Shown piece by piece: positions 1 through 13,106 of a DNA stretch of 64,000 nucleotides (position 1 is the first letter of the stretch; each line of letters begins with the position of its first letter). The translations under genes and the position numbers were made by a program. This stretch comes from Perca fluviatilis (Eukaryota > Chordata > Actinopteri > Perciformes > Percidae), in assembly GCF_010015445.1 (NCBI RefSeq), contig NC_053133.1, positions 2,902,764-2,966,763 of the forward strand, written 5' to 3'. The notes under the pieces were generated by a model. The model searched no databases and was not told the origin of the DNA. It was given only the letters and a program-made list of their open reading frames with translations.

Positions 1-20
1 GGGGCCCATGATCTCTACTT

Positions 21-506
21 CAGGGTTCTTCATCGTTTTTTAGGCCAAAGCTTTAACTGAGACAGAAACGGAGCAGGGACCCCCTACCACATATTGTATA
101 AAATTAAGTAGCATACTAAACTGGGCCTACCATAACGTGGGTAAAATATAGGAACATGGAACGCTGTGGGTGCCACGATTGTGGCACCTACACGCTGCCA
201 TGATTTTATAAATAATGTTTTACTATTGAAAATACATGTGGCACAGTGATACTTAGATTAACTGTGTCTGTGGATGGCTACCTTAGTGCTTTCCTTACCT
301 ATAGGCCAGTGAGGCTATCATCAGTGGGTTTTTTCTTCACAAAAAGGCTGGTTTATATTTGCTGATAATATGTGAGATTCATGTTGAGACATTTGAATTT
401 TTGAAAGAACCTTAAAATTTTTTACAAAATGTTGGTAGCCCAACAGTAACCGGCAGTAACTCTTAGGACCCCCTTGGGGCCCAGGACCCCCTGTTGAAGA
501 TCTCTG
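21..506. mobile_element. Non-autonomous hAT-like DNA transposon, complete
   Basis: The element starts CAGGGTTCTTCATCG and ends GTTGAAGATCTCTG, so its ends are imperfect inverted repeats. It is flanked on both sides by the same 8 bases, CTCTACTT (13-20 and 507-514). An exact 8-bp target duplication with CA..TG termini is characteristic of the hAT superfamily. At 486 bp with no transposase frame it must have been moved in trans. A second copy of the same family lies at 46825-47252 in the opposite orientation. The exact duplication suggests a fairly recent insertion. The family name was not determined. Confidence 0.82.
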
Positions 507-2071
507 CTCTACTTGAATACTGTCTCTGATAATGAGTGCAGCATCGAGTACTTCAAATTTGGAAACAATGTGGATCATGTCACAGAGATCACAGGTTTTT
601 CTAGGATTGTCTGGATGTTCACTGTGGGATTGTTTGCTTCTTCATGCCATTTTGACTGAAAAAAACATGCATTTTACAAAGAATAACTGTGCGTCAGGGC
701 TATTTGTTAGTCTAATCCACAGAGAGTAAATTGATATGAGTAATATATTTTTGAGAATCATTTTATTTTTTTGAGCCCAACTCAGACTAGAGCTACAACT
801 GTCTGAGAACGCCCCATCATTTTTTTTCAACTGTTGTGTTGTTGAATAGACTCTAATTAGGCTGTCTGAAAGGTTGAAATCTGAGCTTGCCTTCTTTTAA
901 AACAAATCTACCTCCATATGTTGTAGTAGTAGTGGGGTTGTAGGCTGTATAGTCAGAAGGTGAGCTGAGAGCCAGAGGCAGAGAGAGAAAGAATAAGTGA
1001 ACTGTGTTTGTCAGCTTTTTAAACCCTGAAATTGATTCTTCTTCTGCGCTCTTTATTCTAATGACAAGCTAATCCCCCCTCTCCTGTTTCCCTCTGTTAT
1101 TAATAGAGCCTCTTATTCCCCCGCTCTGCCGTGCGCTGCTTTTGAAAATTAGCACTCATGATGAGTGTGCGCTCGCAGCAATCAATTTGCCACACTAAGT
1201 CCCTCCGAAAAGGTTACCTGCGGCAACTGGGCCCCGGTCACGTAACTTTGAATTCGCCTCTCCTGCCAATTTTTATTCAGCTAGTTAAATAAATGGCGCT
1301 GTCTGGAGAGTCAGCTGAATGAAATGTCAAAATATTGATGTTGAATAGTTATGTGATTTCAGGGCGTTTTGTCACAGGCAGAGGAGCGGGGTTGGTGCAA
1401 GGATAAGGGGGTGTGTCAGCCCCAGGGCTACTTTAATGTTATTAGTAGAGATCTGCTTATTTATGAGGCTGTAAGTTATTCATGCTCAGCACTCACTATC
1501 CATCACAGCTAGGATGGCTTACTGCAGCCTGCAACAGTAGCAGAGCAAAGTAGTGCTACCAGAGTACCCATTAATCCCACACTTTGATCATTCACAACTT
1601 TTAATATCTAGACATTCGGATTATAATGCAGGATGAATATGCCGATGATTAGCCTGCCAGTCCAAGTGCTGCGTTGCAAAAGGAACATTCTTTTTTATAT
1701 ACTTTCTTCGCTCACCTTTCTTCTTAGTTGTCCTCAGTATCTGAGGTGGAGGAACGCTGCCTGCTGTTTGTGGTGTAGCAGTTCCCTCTGACTTCACCTG
1801 CCACCACTCATACAGGCTGAGTATGCTTGAAAACGATCTAGTTTGTAAAATGAGTCCGCCCATGTCTAAAGGTAAAAGGGTTTCTAGCTGTTTTAAATGT
1901 CCGGGGTTGAATACGCTGCAAAATGCCTGCCAGATTGCATCACACTGCCTCCCCAATCTCAGCCTTTTGTGTGTCTTTGTAGTTTCGAAGCAATGAATCG
2001 TACAAATAAGGATAAAGGTGTCAGTACACTCCAACAGGACTGCTTGTCGCATGGTCCCCCACACCTTTACG
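507..2071. other. Non-coding stretch, no gene recognised
   Basis: No frame here has gene-like composition or a recognisable domain. The 1621-2064 minus-strand frame resembles no family I know. The part at about 1020-1340 is less repetitive, with homeodomain-type AT-rich cores and balanced composition, and is listed separately as a weak regulatory candidate. Confidence 0.5.
1020..1340. promoter_or_regulatory. Possible conserved non-coding element (weak)
   Basis: This roughly 320 bp stretch is free of simple repeats and transposon ends. It contains several AT-rich cores of the kind bound by homeodomain or POU/Sox factors (for example TAATAGAG, GTTAAATAAATGG, TTTTTATTCAGC) among GC-rich segments. 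That texture is common in conserved enhancers of vertebrate gene deserts. I have no alignment, so this is inference from composition only. Confidence 0.2.
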
Positions 2072-2380
2072 TAGGGTTGGGTGTCGTTTGGATTTTTTTC
2101 TGATACTTTTTTTCCGATACTTTTAAAGCGGTGCCGGTGCCTGAACTGATGCTTTATAAAAGATTAAAATGTATGTAATGTAAACCTGTAATTTTGCTGG
2201 TAAACGACAAAGACAACCACTAGATGAGAAAGAGGGAAGAGAATTTTTACAATAACTTTGAATAGTCAATGACACATCACATGAACTAGCTATTTTTGAG
2301 TATACCCCACTTGTATGTAAAGTCTCTCCTCAAAGACATGCAGGTGTTGCACTGACATTAAATAACTTGAAACTTGGTTG
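2072..2380 (+). mobile_element. Probable 5' part of a hAT-like element
   Basis: The sequence begins TAGGGTTGGGTGTCGTTTGG and continues with GATAC-rich text, as in dispersed fish elements with TAGGGTTGGGTATCG ends. No matching 3' end (CCCAACCCTA) is visible before or after the Tc1-like foldback inserted at 2381, so this is a fragment or a copy whose other end has decayed. Confidence 0.4.
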
Positions 2381-2920
2381 TACAGTACAGGCCAAAAGTT
2401 TGGACACACTTTCTCATTCAATGCGTTTCCTTTTTATTTTCATGACTATTTACATTGTAGATTCTCACTGAAGGCATCAAAACTATGAATGAATACATAT
2501 GGAATTATGTACTTAACAAAAAAGTGTGAAATAACTGAAAACATGTCTTATATTTTAGATTCTTCAAAGTAGCCACGCTTTGCTTTTTTATTAATAAGGG
2601 AAAAACTTCCACTAATTAACCCTTAAAAGGCACACCTGTGAAGTGAAAACCATTTCAGGTGACTACCTCATGAAGCTCATTGAGAGAACACCAAGGGTTT
2701 GCAGTGATAACTAAAAATCAAAGGGTGGCTACTTTGAGGAATCTAAAATATAAGACATGTTTTCAGTTATTTCACACTTTTTTGTTAAGTACATAATTCC
2801 ATATGTGTTCATTCATAGTTTTGATGCCTTCAGTGAGAATCTACAATGTAAATAGTCATGAAAATAAAAAGGAAACGCATTGAATGAGAAGGTGTGTCCA
2901 AACTTTTGGCCTGTACTGTA
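2381..2920. mobile_element. Tc1/mariner-like foldback element with ~205 bp inverted repeats
   Basis: The left end reads TACAGTACAGGCCAAAAGTT and the right end is its reverse complement. The match continues with few differences for about 205 bp on each side (roughly 2381-2587 and 2714-2920), around a centre of about 125 bp. The termini begin with TA, the target of Tc1/mariner transposases. No transposase frame is present, so it is non-autonomous. The arms are still highly similar, and single-stranded DNA from it would form a very long hairpin. Confidence 0.8.
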
Positions 2921-3745
2921 CATAGATGCTGTTTTGGCCAATCAAATATGTTTTATTTACTTATTTTTTAAAATCCTGTGCTACTTTTGGTGTACATGCC
3001 CAGTAAAGAGATCCAGCTTAGCAAGACTTACTGCCCTGACCTGGGAAGACACCTCGCATGTTTTTACCAGCAAGGCCTTGACAGGCTGAGGACAAAAAGT
3101 TAGCATTAGAACTTTGACCTTCTAAACGCTCCCTGTGAAAAGTGTAAATGCCGAAAATACAGCCCCTTTTTTTGTAATTGAATTTCTGAAATATGTCATA
3201 TTAAAAGCGTATTCTATTCAGGAAAAATAACAAAATATGAATTTCTGAAATTCCAGTTATACAGAGGTCCCTTTGCAGAAATGCAACAATGTACTTGCAA
3301 CATGTTGCTGCCCATTAATTGAATTAGATTATGTATTTCAGCTATTTTGCCTTCATTTTTTAGTCCCATCTCAACTGTAGTAGAAACCAATACTGTTTAC
3401 CCCTTCAGCACGTTCTGAGGAGACAAAACACCATTAACAAACCAGAAGGAAATCACATGTACAGGTCATGGAAGCGGTTCAACCCTGTTTATGAAAAGGC
3501 ACGAAATAAGTTGTGGAATTTGTAATATTAAGGCTACAGAAGGTGAAAGTGATTGAAAAGAAGTATGTGTATTGTTCAGTCCTACTCATGGCATGGGCAG
3601 ATTACTATTTGCTCATCCGGCTTCGGTCATGACATTTGACAGCGCAAGAGTGGATTTGTTATTGAATTTTCTCTCTTTTGATGACTGTGGAGCCCCGGTG
3701 ATAATGACTTCATATTGTACCATGAAACACATCCTTGGAATTGAA

Positions 3746-3782
<37 letters not shown>

Positions 3783-6743
3783 ACCTTATTGTGTGTGCAG
3801 GTCTGCGGTGTGTCTGGCAGGCTGCGGGGTCTCTGGGTTGCTCTGATAGCGCTTGTTCCTTTGAGGCCCCAACATGCTGTGGATAACGACACCAGCCTCG
3901 TCCAGAGTCTGATCTCAGGCCAGCACGAAACCATCCAGCGTTTCAGCTGCCAGGAACCGGGCAGAATAAAGATACACCCGTGGATGATTGGTTGAGCACA
4001 TCATCAGACGTGTAACACAGGTTTGATAGCTGATAGCACCGGTCCTCCCTGCTCCGGCTCTTTGCTGGCACACAACGATGCCTGGATGCGCCCTCGGAGA
4101 ATGAGCCCACCCCTCTTGTCTCCCTCGTCTCCCCTTGATCTGCCTCAACTGGCTGCTCTCCCCCCACAGTTCCCCTCTGTTCTTTCTGGGCCTCTCCACC
4201 CTCCAAATCCGTCTTTCTTCTTTGCCTTCTCCCCTCCCAGTTCCTCGTCAGATCCACAGGGCCAGATTTTTATCGCTTTTCTGCGAGTCCTGCAAGGGGA
4301 ACCTTGAGGGTCTCAGTGGGATCAATTTAAAAGGGAAGCTCTTGTCTCTCCTCCTCTCCTTGGCCCTCTCGGCTGATTGGGTCCGCTCGCCAGGAACTTG
4401 CAGGCTTTTGATCTCAACCCCCCCCCACCGCACCCACCAACCCCTGCTCGAAGTTTTTGTCGGAGCTGTTCCACTTTCTGAGAAATGTGGGCCCCATCCC
4501 CTTTCTCTGCACCTGTGAGAGCAAAAAGTTTTGTAAACCCACTGGGTGGTACTACTACAATCTATGGTGTGATTGACTTCTCTTTGAAGATGTGAGAGCG
4601 ATCCGTCTCTTCAGGTGGAGGTACACCAAAGAGGACTCGTGGTCCTCGGGCCGCCTGCTTGAACAAGTGGTGAATTATGCATCGCAGCTCCCAGCAACTT
4701 CTCACCAGTGTGGGGAACGGCTCTCTCGGTTACAAAGAGGAGAAAGGTACAAGGTGGTGCCTGGGAGCGTTCCCATGCTGAGCTGTGTTGAAGTCGCTCC
4801 CTCTTTTTGTACCACATGAAGGAACAGTGACCCTGCAGCAAGAGGGACCACATCAGACTAAAATAACCAACCAGGGAGTGCTGTGTCCAGGCTTTTTTTA
4901 TGTTTTTGTTGGAAACCTAAAGCACTGCTAAAGGATAATCCAGGATTATGACAACATGGGTTTTGTTTTAGTATTTTTGGCCATCATTCCAATGGTTATG
5001 ATGACATTGTACTTAGCAAAGTAATGGCTGAGAACTGGGAACACCGTAACATCGCTACAACAAAGTTTGACAGCACAAGAAACATAAGCAAGGCAAGACT
5101 GCATGTGACTTAGGGCCAAAGATTACACCAAGTGTTTTGGGGAGGGCGTCCCTACACTGACAATACTTCCTATCTAAGTATCAAATTATACCCAGCCCTT
5201 ATCCATAGTAATGATGGTCAAACTTATTAAACCGAAGACCCACGTTGCAATAAAAACCTGAATATTCAAGCTTAGATCAATGTCTGCAGCAACAAACGAA
5301 ATGTCCTTAGCATATGATTTTGTTACGCTTGTTGTTTAGAACTGTTTTTCTGTGGAATGGGACACTCGGCCAGTGTTTGGACAGGAGCCAGCCCCCCACC
5401 ACCACCACCACCACCACCTCCCCTCCTTCTCTGTCTCCTGCCAGGTCACTGGAGGTGAAACAGGAGTTTTTCTTTTCCCACCTCACTGACCTCTCGTCTC
5501 TTAAGAAAACTCTAGTCACGACTCCAGGATTAAAATTCTTGGTAAATTCAGCCAAACCTAGCCACAGGTTGCTGTGCTCTTGTGTTTTTTTCAGGCCGTA
5601 TCAAAAGAACATCACCTTGTTTCTCGCCAGCTGGATGGAATAACCTTTCTCCGCCGCTGAGCTGCCTCAGAGAGGACCTGGAAGTTTGAGGTGGTTCGTA
5701 AAGCAAAGCACCCCTTATTTTCAGGGCTCTTGGGTCCCTCGGTGATGACATCATTGGTGTAGTTGTGCACTAATTGAGGTTTAATGCTAGAGTAGAGAGA
5801 GCAGGGCTGTAATTTTCCCGCCCCGGCCTGGAATAGAGACGACAGCTTTTCATGTGGTCCGGGCTAATTTAGGTTGCAGTGCTGCAGCTGTGGGACACCT
5901 CACACTTTTGTCCTTCTCATTCTGCCTAGAGATGGAAAAAAAAAAATATGGAGCTTGTTTATAAAATAATGCAAAGGCTTTTGGCCATGCCCAGATTAAG
6001 ACATCCAGTAGAACTGATAGAATGAAGCATAAGTCAATACACTGTTGCTAAGACATTAGAAGACTTCTTGTCCTACATAACACTGATGTGGAAATTGGAC
6101 TTTAAAAAGGTTTTGGTAATATTCTTTCCAGTGCCTGTTGCAAAACCAAGTAAGCTTCAAAGAAATAAATCTATCCCAACCACCTCTGCCTAAAAACTGC
6201 ACTCGTTCTGAATATAAGGCAACACAATGGGGTTTACATAGGCCTATGTAGGTGGAGGAGGAGCATGAGGAACATGCAGCTGTAATATGCAGAATGGCAT
6301 TCTGTGTGTCGTTATGATTGTATGTCCACAGAGCCTGGGCGTAATGACATTCATCCTCCCATCTAGGCAGGCAAACAAACATGCAAGCATGCACACCAAC
6401 ACAAACCCAGAGCTGTACCTGCTCTTTATCCCATGCGCCATATCAGGGCCGGTGTAAACATCAGGCCGTTTGAAGTGGAAAGCCGTAATCACAAGTGTAA
6501 TCATTGACATTGCCGGGTGGTTACTGGACTGAGAGAGGAGGGGCAGGAGAGGCTGGGGATACCATCAAGGTCTGCAGAGACACCTGATAGCAGCAGGAAA
6601 CCAGACAAGCCTTTCAGAAGACTAAAAGACTGTAACTAGGGATGAACTAGAGAACAGATTGGTGTTACTTCTTTTACTTTGGAAAGCAATACTAGAGTCA
6701 AAGCAAAACTACGTTTCCTTTGTTGATATACTAAATGTTAAGG
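2921..6743. other. Non-coding stretch, no gene recognised
   Basis: The stretch contains a (CA)n run at 3749-3781, a C/T-rich region at about 4100-4520, and a short CCA trinucleotide run near 5395-5417. The longer frames at 3943-4518 derive from this pyrimidine-rich DNA and show no domain or splice structure. I see no transposon ends. The text around 5740-5900 looks unique but has no identifiable function. Confidence 0.5.
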
Positions 6744-7112
6744 TAGGGCTGGGCGATGTGGAGAAAATCAAATATCACAATATTTTCGACCAAATATCTC
6801 GATAACGATATTGCGGCGATATTGTAGGGTTGACTATTGGTGCTTTTACAAAATATTTACACAATGAGATTTTTGATAAATAATCTTCAGTAATGTGGAT
6901 ATAATGACTAAGTGGGTAAAGGCAGATAATAGAACAGTTACATCAGTCTGAACTTTACTGTAATGCAGCCTGTAAAACCAGGAAAAGACAACACTTGTCA
7001 TATTGCGATATCCAAAATCTATTCAAGATGATATCTAGTATCATATCCCGATATCGATATATATGGGCACCTGCTCTACCAACTGACCTATCCGGGCGCC
7101 CACCCAGCCTGA
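6744..7112. mobile_element. hAT-like MITE, copy 1 (TAGGGCTGGGCGAT ends)
   Basis: It begins TAGGGCTGGGCGATGTGGAG and shares most of its body with the element at 10120-10457 (same orientation; for example the shared string ACAAAATATTTACACAATGA). The right end is degenerate (CACCCAGCCTGA) and carries about 50 extra bases. The flanks TGTTAAGG (6736-6743) and TATTAAGG (7113-7120) match at 7 of 8 positions, supporting a hAT-type duplication. There is no coding capacity. Confidence 0.65.
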
Positions 7113-7120
7113 TATTAAGG

Positions 7121-7172
<52 letters not shown>
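7121..7172. repeat. (TAA)n microsatellite
   Basis: About 17 units of a pure trinucleotide repeat sit immediately beside the target duplication of the hAT-like element at 6744-7112. They produce poly-Asn and poly-Leu frames that are not genes. Confidence 0.95.
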
Positions 7173-7600
7173 TCATAAATAACTCTCAAATTAATTGAAC
7201 TTCACTTTGTGGGAGGACGAAAGAGGAGCTTAAGTCGTAAAAACTTTTTAACCTAGCAGCCTTCAGTTGGCGATCTGCCAGAGAGAGAGGGAGAGCTGTA
7301 AAATCCTGCATTACAGAAGGCTGTGCAGACGTTTGGCGTTCTTGGACGGTAAATTGAGAATTTGCAGTGATACTGTACTTAAGTACAATTTTGAGGTACA
7401 TTTTATGCTGCGTAATACTTCTACTCCACTACATCTTAGATGGAAATATTGTACTTTTTACTCAACTACATGTTTCACCAACTTTAGTTACTACACATTC
7501 AGATTATTAATACAATCCACTAATAAATGATGATGCATTATTATAGATTAAGCTACCCAGCAGTACATGAAGTAATTCTGCATGTACATAAAGAATATTT

Positions 7601-7817
7601 GGTAACACTTGAGTGACATGTCACACACATGACACAGTCATGACACATGAACCCTAACTCTAACTCTAACCATAGCTTGTCATGACAAAAACCAAATGAC
7701 ACATACTAAAAAACAGCGTTATGTCATAAACGTTTATGGCTTGTTTATAATGTTTATGGCACGTTCATGACAGTGTCATGTCACTCTTATGTAGATACCT
7801 TCAAGTAAAGTGTGACC
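7601..7817. mobile_element. Short palindromic repeat element, copy 1
   Basis: The left end GGTAACACTTGAGTGACATG and the right end (reverse complement GGTCACACTTTACTTGAAGG) form inverted repeats. Both arms contain short mirrored GACACTGTCATGAC-like blocks. A second copy is at 32924-33121, sharing the core ACACAGTCATGACACATGAA in the same orientation. This is a non-autonomous DNA-transposon-like family without coding capacity. I did not resolve a target duplication. Confidence 0.6.
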
Positions 7818-8854
<1,037 letters not shown>

Positions 8855-8986
8855 ATCCCATTGTACCAGGTCTAGCTGGCCTCTGTCTGGGCCAAAGCCT
8901 GTTAACTCCAATTCAGAGCGTAGAGGCTGGTAATGAGCACTGTCAGAGTTGACATAACAACCTCCCGCTCTGGGGCTGAACACTGG

Positions 8987-9726
<740 letters not shown>

Positions 9727-9896
9727 TTAAAGGTGCTCTAAGTGATGTGACGCGTTTTTTAGGCTACAACATTTTTCGTCACATATAGCAAACATCTCCT
9801 CACGATCTGATAGCTGCCTGTCCCCAGAACACACTGTAAAAAAACGCGGTCTCTGTAGACAGCCCAGGCTCGTCACATCACTTAGAGCACCTTTAA
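9727..9896. mobile_element. TTAA-flanked MITE, copy 1
   Basis: TTAA (9727-9730) is followed by AGGTGCTCTAAGTGATGTGA, and the other end is TCACATCACTTAGAGCACCT followed by TTAA (9893-9896). Perfect TTAA duplications with AGG-starting inverted ends fit a Kolobok- or piggyBac-like non-autonomous element. At 170 bp it has no coding capacity. A partial, inverted copy ends at 15024. Confidence 0.75.
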
Positions 9897-10119
9897 GGCT
9901 TTCTTCTTCATAAAATGTGTTGGACATCATCACATTTTTGTATACATTTTTATTTATTTACATTAGAAAGCTACAGCGTCTTTCAAAACATGACCTGCGC
10001 AAAAGAGAGAGAGAAAAAAAAAATGAATGCATCATTGTATCCAGCACTTCTGAAAATGCACTTCCGAATGCGTCTCTGTCCCCAGCACATTTCAAACCAA
10101 ACTGACGCCCATGTCCCTC

Positions 10120-10457
10120 TAGGGCTGGGCGATATGGAGAAAATCAAATATCACAATATTTTTGACCTAATACCTCTATATCGATACCGCAACGATATTG
10201 TAGTGTTGACCATCGGTGCTTTCACAAAATATTTACACAATGAGATTTTTGATAAATAATCATCAGTAATGTGGATGTAATGACTAAGTGGGTAAAGGCA
10301 AATAACAGAACAGTTACATCAGTCTGGTAAGACATCAATTTACTGTAATGCAGCCTTTAAAACCAGGAAAAGACAACATTTATGCCATATTACGATATCC
10401 AAAATCTAAGACGATATCTAGTCTCATATCACAATATCGATATATTGCCCAGCTCTA
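10120..10457. mobile_element. hAT-like MITE, copy 2 (TAGGGCTGGGCGAT ends)
   Basis: It begins TAGGGCTGGGCGATATGGAG and ends ATATTGCCCAGCTCTA, which are inverted repeats. The flanking 8-mers TGTCCCTC (10112-10119) and TGCCCCTC (10458-10465) differ at one base. It is collinear with the element at 6744-7112 over most of its length. It is non-autonomous, with no transposase. Confidence 0.8.
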
Positions 10458-10465
10458 TGCCCCTC

Positions 10466-11687
<1,222 letters not shown>

Positions 11688-11743
11688 AAACAGGCCATGC
11701 AGGGCCATGCTAGTATGCAAATCTTGTCGCTGCTTTGTCTTCG

Positions 11744-11746
<3 letters not shown>

Positions 11747-11820
<74 letters not shown>

Positions 11821-11823
11821 TTT
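11747..11823. repeat. (TA)n followed by poly-T
   Basis: About 28 TA units end in a run of about 21 T bases. Together with the preceding TG run this makes a compound microsatellite of about 260 bp that is prone to slippage. Confidence 0.95.
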
Positions 11824-12190
11824 AAATGCTTCCAGGAATTTATGTTACACTGCTCCACCCTCTGACGAATGCATGGAAAATACATTTTATAGATGCCATA
11901 TTTTTGGTGCTAGTTTATGGAGCCCCAAATTGGTCAATATTGAATAGACTTTTAATCCTATTTAAATTATTAATGATAATTATATCATTAACTATATGTA
12001 TACATAAAGTTAAATATATTGGAAAAAACTATAAATTATGACATTTGATAAATTATTAAAACGTTATGAAACTTAATTTGTTATTATTGTTATGATATTT
12101 CATAATTTTTATCACGTCTTCTGTTCCTTTTCATTTCAAATTGCCCTTTTTTATAATGGTATTTTTCACGATGATGTACTTATGTCATAT

Positions 12191-12750
12191 GTCACTTTTC
12201 GTGATAGTGGAGTTGTCACCAGTGCCCCCCCCCTCACCTTTCAGCCAATCACATTAGCCCTCAGCCTCCAGCAGGCTAACCGACTGCCAGCAAGCTAGCT
12301 AGGTCCATGTGGCTATATATCTATGGTGGCTAAGAGCAAAGAGAAAGGGTGAAAGTGTGTTTTTGCTTTTCAAAGAGAAAATGCTAAGAATTACAACCCT
12401 GCTGAGGTAACCCTGAACTAACCAGCTAGCTGCTGCTAACACTAGCGCTTTGCTTAATGCTGAGTAATAATCCATGCTCACAAGCCCAGCCAGCTTGTTA
12501 GCTTGCTTGCTAGCTAGGCAGCATGTGTAGCCCTGTTAAGATAAAAAAAGGGAGAGGTTAGGTATTTTATTGTAACTGTGTACTACTGTGTTTATAAACA
12601 GCAGCAGCCTTTAGTTGGTAGATGCCACATTACCGTACTTTGGCTAGTTGTTGCTGTAGCTAACAGGAGCTAACTAGCTACGTTTGTTAGCAGAGGCTAA
12701 AAGGTGAGGGGGCAGGCATTGGTGACACCTCCACTGTTATGAAAAGTGAC
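12191..12750. mobile_element. Inverted-repeat DNA element rich in GCTAGC words
   Basis: The left arm (12191-12241, starting GTCACTTTTCGTGATAGTGG) matches the reverse complement of the right arm (12700-12750) with few mismatches, including the shared GGTGTCACC/GGTGACACC and CCCCCTCACCTTT segments. Many GCTAGC/TAGCTAG palindromes lie between the arms. There is no coding capacity and I did not resolve a target duplication. It is most likely a non-autonomous DNA transposon, superfamily unknown. Confidence 0.6.
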
Positions 12751-13009
12751 TTTTGAAAAGGAATGTTTTGAAATGAACATGCCTATAATTAAATATAAAT
12801 GATTTCTAGATTAGATTAGTTTTTTTTTTTTTGATTTTGTGTTTTGACTTTTATTATTTATTTCATCCTGTCTTGTTTATTTACTGAACATGTTAGGGCT
12901 CCATACTAATGGCGTAGCCAATGTGTTATAGAGCTTTCCTTGTGATTGCTGTGGGTTTTCTCTATTTTGTACACTTTATCTTAAAGGTTCGTGTTTGATG
13001 TCTTTACAG

Positions 13010-13106
13010 GGGGAGTGTGGAGAGGGGGGGACAGGACCACAACCCGGGCACCACCCAGAAAGAGGAGGAGCGAGGGAGCAGCGGAGGAGGAAGGATCATC
13101 CAATCG
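13010..13106 (+). CDS. Candidate upstream exon of znf438 (uncertain, possibly 5'UTR)
   Basis: A 97-nt GA-rich block is bounded by a good acceptor (GATGTCTTTACAG before 13010) and a good donor (CAATCG|GTAAACAC after 13106). In the frame starting at 13011 it is open and reads GGQDHNPGTTQKEEERGSSG and further, ending in phase 0. Joined to an acceptor ending at 28078 this would run directly into MKSLQFRSIAPK of znf438. In the frame starting at 13010 it ends in phase 1 and would join an acceptor ending at 28061. The NP-GT-Q text loosely resembles the extreme N terminus of human ZNF438 as I remember it. It may equally be a non-coding 5' exon or chance. No start codon upstream was identified. Confidence 0.3.

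Noticed and set aside
1621..2064. 147-residue minus-strand frame
   Set aside because: No recognisable domain, no splice signals or promoter, unremarkable composition; expected by chance in 64 kb.
7664..7676. CCCTAACTCTAACTCTAACC looks like interstitial telomere repeat
   Set aside because: Only a few degenerate units are present, in the core of a dispersed element whose second copy (32924-33121) has the same text. No (TTAGGG)n array exists.
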